Assembly: GCA_002343845.1 (NCBI GenBank)
Contig: DDSQ01000101.1
Span: forward strand, 1,991 to 26,455
From: Planctomycetes bacterium UBA2386
GTDB taxonomy: Bacteria > Planctomycetota > UBA1135 > UBA2386
Direction: 5' to 3'
DNA length: 24,465 nucleotides
The notes under the pieces are model-generated. The model worked only from the letters and a program-made list of their open reading frames with translations, ran no database searches and was not told the DNA's origin. This document shows, one piece after another, positions 22,483-24,465 of the stretch; positions within the stretch are counted from its first letter, which is position 1; every line of letters starts with the position of its first letter. The translations under genes were made by a program, and so were the position numbers.

Positions 22483-23049
22483 GTGTCCGCATGCTCCTCG
22501 TCGCTCCTGCTCGCATCGCTGCTCGCCGGCGGTGACGAACCCCGTCCGCTCAACGCGCTGCTCGAGTTCGCTCCCGGCGCGATGATCTGGACGCTCATCG
22601 CGTTCGTCCTCGGCCTGCTGGTGATGTGGAAGTTCGTCTACGGCCCGATCACGACTGCGCTCGAAGCGCGCGACCGCAAGGTCGAGGACGCGATCACCGC
22701 CGCCGAACAGGCGCGCAAGGACGCCGACGCGCAGATGCAGCAGGCCCGGGCCGAGCTGCAGAAGGCGCAGGAGAACGGCAAGCGCATGGTCGAGGAAGCG
22801 ATGGCGCGCGCCGAGCGGCAGGCTGCCGAAGCGGTGCGGGTCGCCGACGAGCGCGCCAAGGCCGAACTGCAGAAGGCGCGCGACACGATCGCCGCCGAGA
22901 AGCGCCAGGCGCTGCAGGAGATCAAGGCGCTCGCGGTCGACCTGACGATCGCGGCCACCGGCAAGCTGCTGCAGCAGGAAGTCGACGCCGGCAAGAACCG
23001 GCCGCTCGTGCAGCAGTTCGTCATGGCCGCCGACAAGGGTGGGCGATGA
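22483..23049 (+). CDS. atpF: ATP synthase Fo subunit b
   Basis: Subunit b is the stator stalk that ties Fo to F1. The 188-residue product has one transmembrane segment (about 32-52, MIWTLIAFVLGLLVMWKFVYGP) and then a long Ala/Glu/Arg/Lys-rich coiled coil (about 56-150, rich in EQARKDADAQMQQAR-type heptads). The C-terminus (about 150-188) would bind the delta subunit. The N-terminus MSACSSSLLLASLLAGG is slightly hydrophobic and longer than usual. The start is GTG 22483, with GGAGG 5 bases... upstream (22474-22478 region) and no in-frame ATG nearby. Its TGA overlaps atpH by ATGA. Confidence 0.95.
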   Translation: MSACSSSLLLASLLAGGDEPRPLNALLEFAPGAMIWTLIAFVLGLLVMWKFVYGPITTALEARDRKVEDAITAAEQARKDADAQMQQARAELQKAQENGKRMVEEAMARAERQAAEAVRVADERAKAELQKARDTIAAEKRQALQEIKALAVDLTIAATGKLLQQEVDAGKNRPLVQQFVMAADKGGR

Positions 23050-23579
23050 GCCTGCTGGCCAAACGCTACGCCCGGGCCTTGTTCGCCCTGGCCGACGAGC
23101 AGCGCGCGGTCGACGCCGTGGGCAACGACCTGCAGGCGCTGCACGCCGCCATCGCCGATCCGGTGGTGGAAGCGTTGGTCACCAGTCCCGACGTCACGGG
23201 CCCGGAACGGTCGGCGGTGCTCGACAAGCTGTGCGCGGGCAAGAGCCCGCTGCTGCGCAGCGTCGTCGGCGTGCTGCAGCAGCGGCGCCGCCTCGACGTG
23301 CTGCTGGCCCTGCAGCCGGCCTACCGCGCGTTGGTGATGGCCGCGCGCGGCGAACTCGAGGGGACCGCCGAGTCCCCGCACCCGCTCGGTGCCGACGAAC
23401 TCGCGGCGCTCACCGCACTCGCCGGGCGCCTGTCCGGCAAGAAGGTCCACCTCACCGTCGCCCTGCGCCCCGAACTGCTCGGCGGCGTGCGGCTGCGGCT
23501 CGGCAACGTCCTCTACGACGGCTCCCTGCGCAGTTCGCTCGACCAGCTCGAGCAGAAGCTGGCGCAGGCCGCCGTCTGA
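23046..23579 (+). CDS. atpH: ATP synthase F1 subunit delta
   Basis: Subunit delta caps the F1 head and joins it to subunit b. The 177-residue length is normal. The N-terminal helical domain begins LLAKRYARALFALADEQ, the family signature, with LVTSPDVTGPERSAVLDKL following. The C-terminal part shows LRPELLGGVRLRLGNVLYDGSLRSSLDQLEQKL, the conserved delta ending (GGxxxRxGxxxxDGSLxxxLxxL). The start ATG 23046 overlaps the atpF stop (ATGA), so the two are coupled. A 37-base gap leads to atpA. Confidence 0.95.
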   Translation: MSLLAKRYARALFALADEQRAVDAVGNDLQALHAAIADPVVEALVTSPDVTGPERSAVLDKLCAGKSPLLRSVVGVLQQRRRLDVLLALQPAYRALVMAARGELEGTAESPHPLGADELAALTALAGRLSGKKVHLTVALRPELLGGVRLRLGNVLYDGSLRSSLDQLEQKLAQAAV

Positions 23580-23616
23580 TCCGCATTCCCAGACTCACTC
23601 TTCCGCCCGATAGACC

Positions 23617-24465
23617 ATGGATCTCAAACCATCCGAAGTCGCCACCGTCCTGAAGTCCGAGATCGCGGGCTTCGCCGGTCGCATGCAGAAGTCCTCCGTC
23701 GGCACCGTGCTGATGGTCGGTGACGGCACCGCCCGCGTGCACGGCCTCGACGACTGCATGATGAACGAGATGCTCGACTTCGGGAACGGCATCTTCGGCG
23801 TCGCCCTCAATCTCGAAGAGGACAACGTCGGCGCGGTGCTGCTCGGCAGCGACACCAAGGTCAAGGAAGGCGACACCGTGCGCACGACGGGGCGCGTGAT
23901 GTCGGTGCCGACCGGCCTGCAGATGTGCGGCCGCGTCGTCGACGCGCTGGGCCGCGCCGTCGACGGCAAGGGCGAGATCAAGTTCGCGCCGAGCGACTTG
24001 CGCCCGATCGAGGGCCGTTCGCCGTCGGTGCCCGAGCGCCAGCCGGTCAAGGAACCGCTGCAGACGGGCATCAAGGCGATCGACTCGATGATCCCGATCG
24101 GCCGCGGCCAGCGTGAGCTGATCATCGGCGACCGCGGCACCGGCAAGACGGCGCTGATCGTCGACACCTTCATCAACCAGAAGTCGACCGGCGGTGGTGA
24201 TCCGAAGAACAAGGATCAGGTCATCTGCATCTACGTCGCCGTCGGCCAGAAGCAGTCGACCGTGAAGGCGGTCGTCGACAAGCTCGAGAAGTACGGCGCG
24301 ATGCCGTACTCGATCGTCGTCTCGGCGCCGGCGTCGTCGGAAGCGGCGATGCAGTTCCTGTCGTGCTATGCCGGCGCCTCGATGGGCGAGCGCCTGCGTG
24401 ACGAGGGCCGCCACGTCGTCATCGCCTACGACGACCTCTACAAGCAGGCCGTCGCGTATCGCCAG
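23617..24465 (+). CDS. atpA: ATP synthase F1 subunit alpha, N-terminal part (cut by window edge)
   Basis: Alpha is the non-catalytic nucleotide-binding subunit of the F1 head. The first 283 codons are present. The N-terminal beta-barrel domain (about 25-95) has VGTVLMVGDGTARVHGL; the nucleotide-binding domain starts after it, with Walker A GDRGTGKT (171-178), the alpha-specific VAVGQKQSTV (208-217) and the Walker B Asp in VVIAYDDL (267-274). The first residues (MDLKPSEVATVLKSEIAGF) match the helix that binds delta. ATG 23617 is the clear start, though no strong ribosome binding site precedes it. The remaining helical domain and the next genes (probably atpG and atpD) lie outside. Confidence 0.97.
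   Translation, partial: MDLKPSEVATVLKSEIAGFAGRMQKSSVGTVLMVGDGTARVHGLDDCMMNEMLDFGNGIFGVALNLEEDNVGAVLLGSDTKVKEGDTVRTTGRVMSVPTGLQMCGRVVDALGRAVDGKGEIKFAPSDLRPIEGRSPSVPERQPVKEPLQTGIKAIDSMIPIGRGQRELIIGDRGTGKTALIVDTFINQKSTGGGDPKNKDQVICIYVAVGQKQSTVKAVVDKLEKYGAMPYSIVVSAPASSEAAMQFLSCYAGASMGERLRDEGRHVVIAYDDLYKQAVAYRQ

Noticed and set aside
1..24465. tRNA, rRNA, CRISPR, riboswitch or insertion-sequence features.
   Set aside because: I saw no recognisable example; the gaps between genes are short, and only hairpins and promoter-like boxes stand out.

Overview
This is a very GC-rich bacterial chromosomal window, packed with genes and with no sign of a phage, plasmid or transposon. The ATP synthase operon with two small membrane genes ahead of atpB, an extended subunit a, a HEAT-repeat lipoprotein with a W-x-x-W-W tail motif, a type-IV-like prepilin and a secreted orphan protein suggest Planctomycetota or a relative. 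That assignment is inference: no rRNA or other decisive marker is present.

Region 1 (1-8577, all minus strand). Read in the direction of transcription it holds xerC, a KDPG aldolase (eda), an ECF-type sigma factor, a large metal-transporter fusion, recC and recB (cut by the window edge). From the sigma factor onward the genes are 33 and 10 bases apart, and recC and recB overlap by GTGA. The most interesting part is the sigma-transporter pair. The sigma factor has nine His and two Cys in the 30-residue linker between its two domains. The next gene fuses a ZIP-type metal carrier to an SO_0444/ArsP_1-type permease and ends in a Cys-Cys and His-rich tail. A perfect 9-bp hairpin covers the transporter's start codon. 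Together they look like a compact metal-sensing and metal-transport module with no visible anti-sigma factor.

Region 2 (8678-11543). An EamA-type exporter (+) converges on htpX (-). htpX is divergent from a NhaR-like LysR regulator (+). No Na+/H+ antiporter is seen.

Region 3 (11547-15705, minus strand). A probable operon runs yajC, then one open frame joining a YraN (UPF0102) domain to a polyprenyl glycosylphosphotransferase, then a SerB-like HAD phosphatase, then a class V aminotransferase. The genes overlap or nearly touch. Divergently, mnmA (+) runs to a shared inverted repeat with the HU gene (-), which has a good promoter and ribosome binding site.

Region 4 (17475-20140). It holds a HEAT-repeat lipoprotein and a prepilin (+), then a secreted protein of unknown function (-). 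The 260 bases between HU and the lipoprotein hold the HU promoter and a GC-rich hairpin; I see no gene there.

Region 5 (20297-24465, plus strand). The ATP synthase operon runs AtpZ/AtpI-like, subunit-I-like, atpB (a), atpE (c), atpF (b), atpH (delta) and atpA (alpha, cut by the window edge), with a candidate promoter just upstream. The c subunit has the residues of a proton-coupled ring rather than a sodium-coupled one. There is no stretch over 300 bases without a gene, and I found no tRNA, rRNA, CRISPR or insertion sequence.
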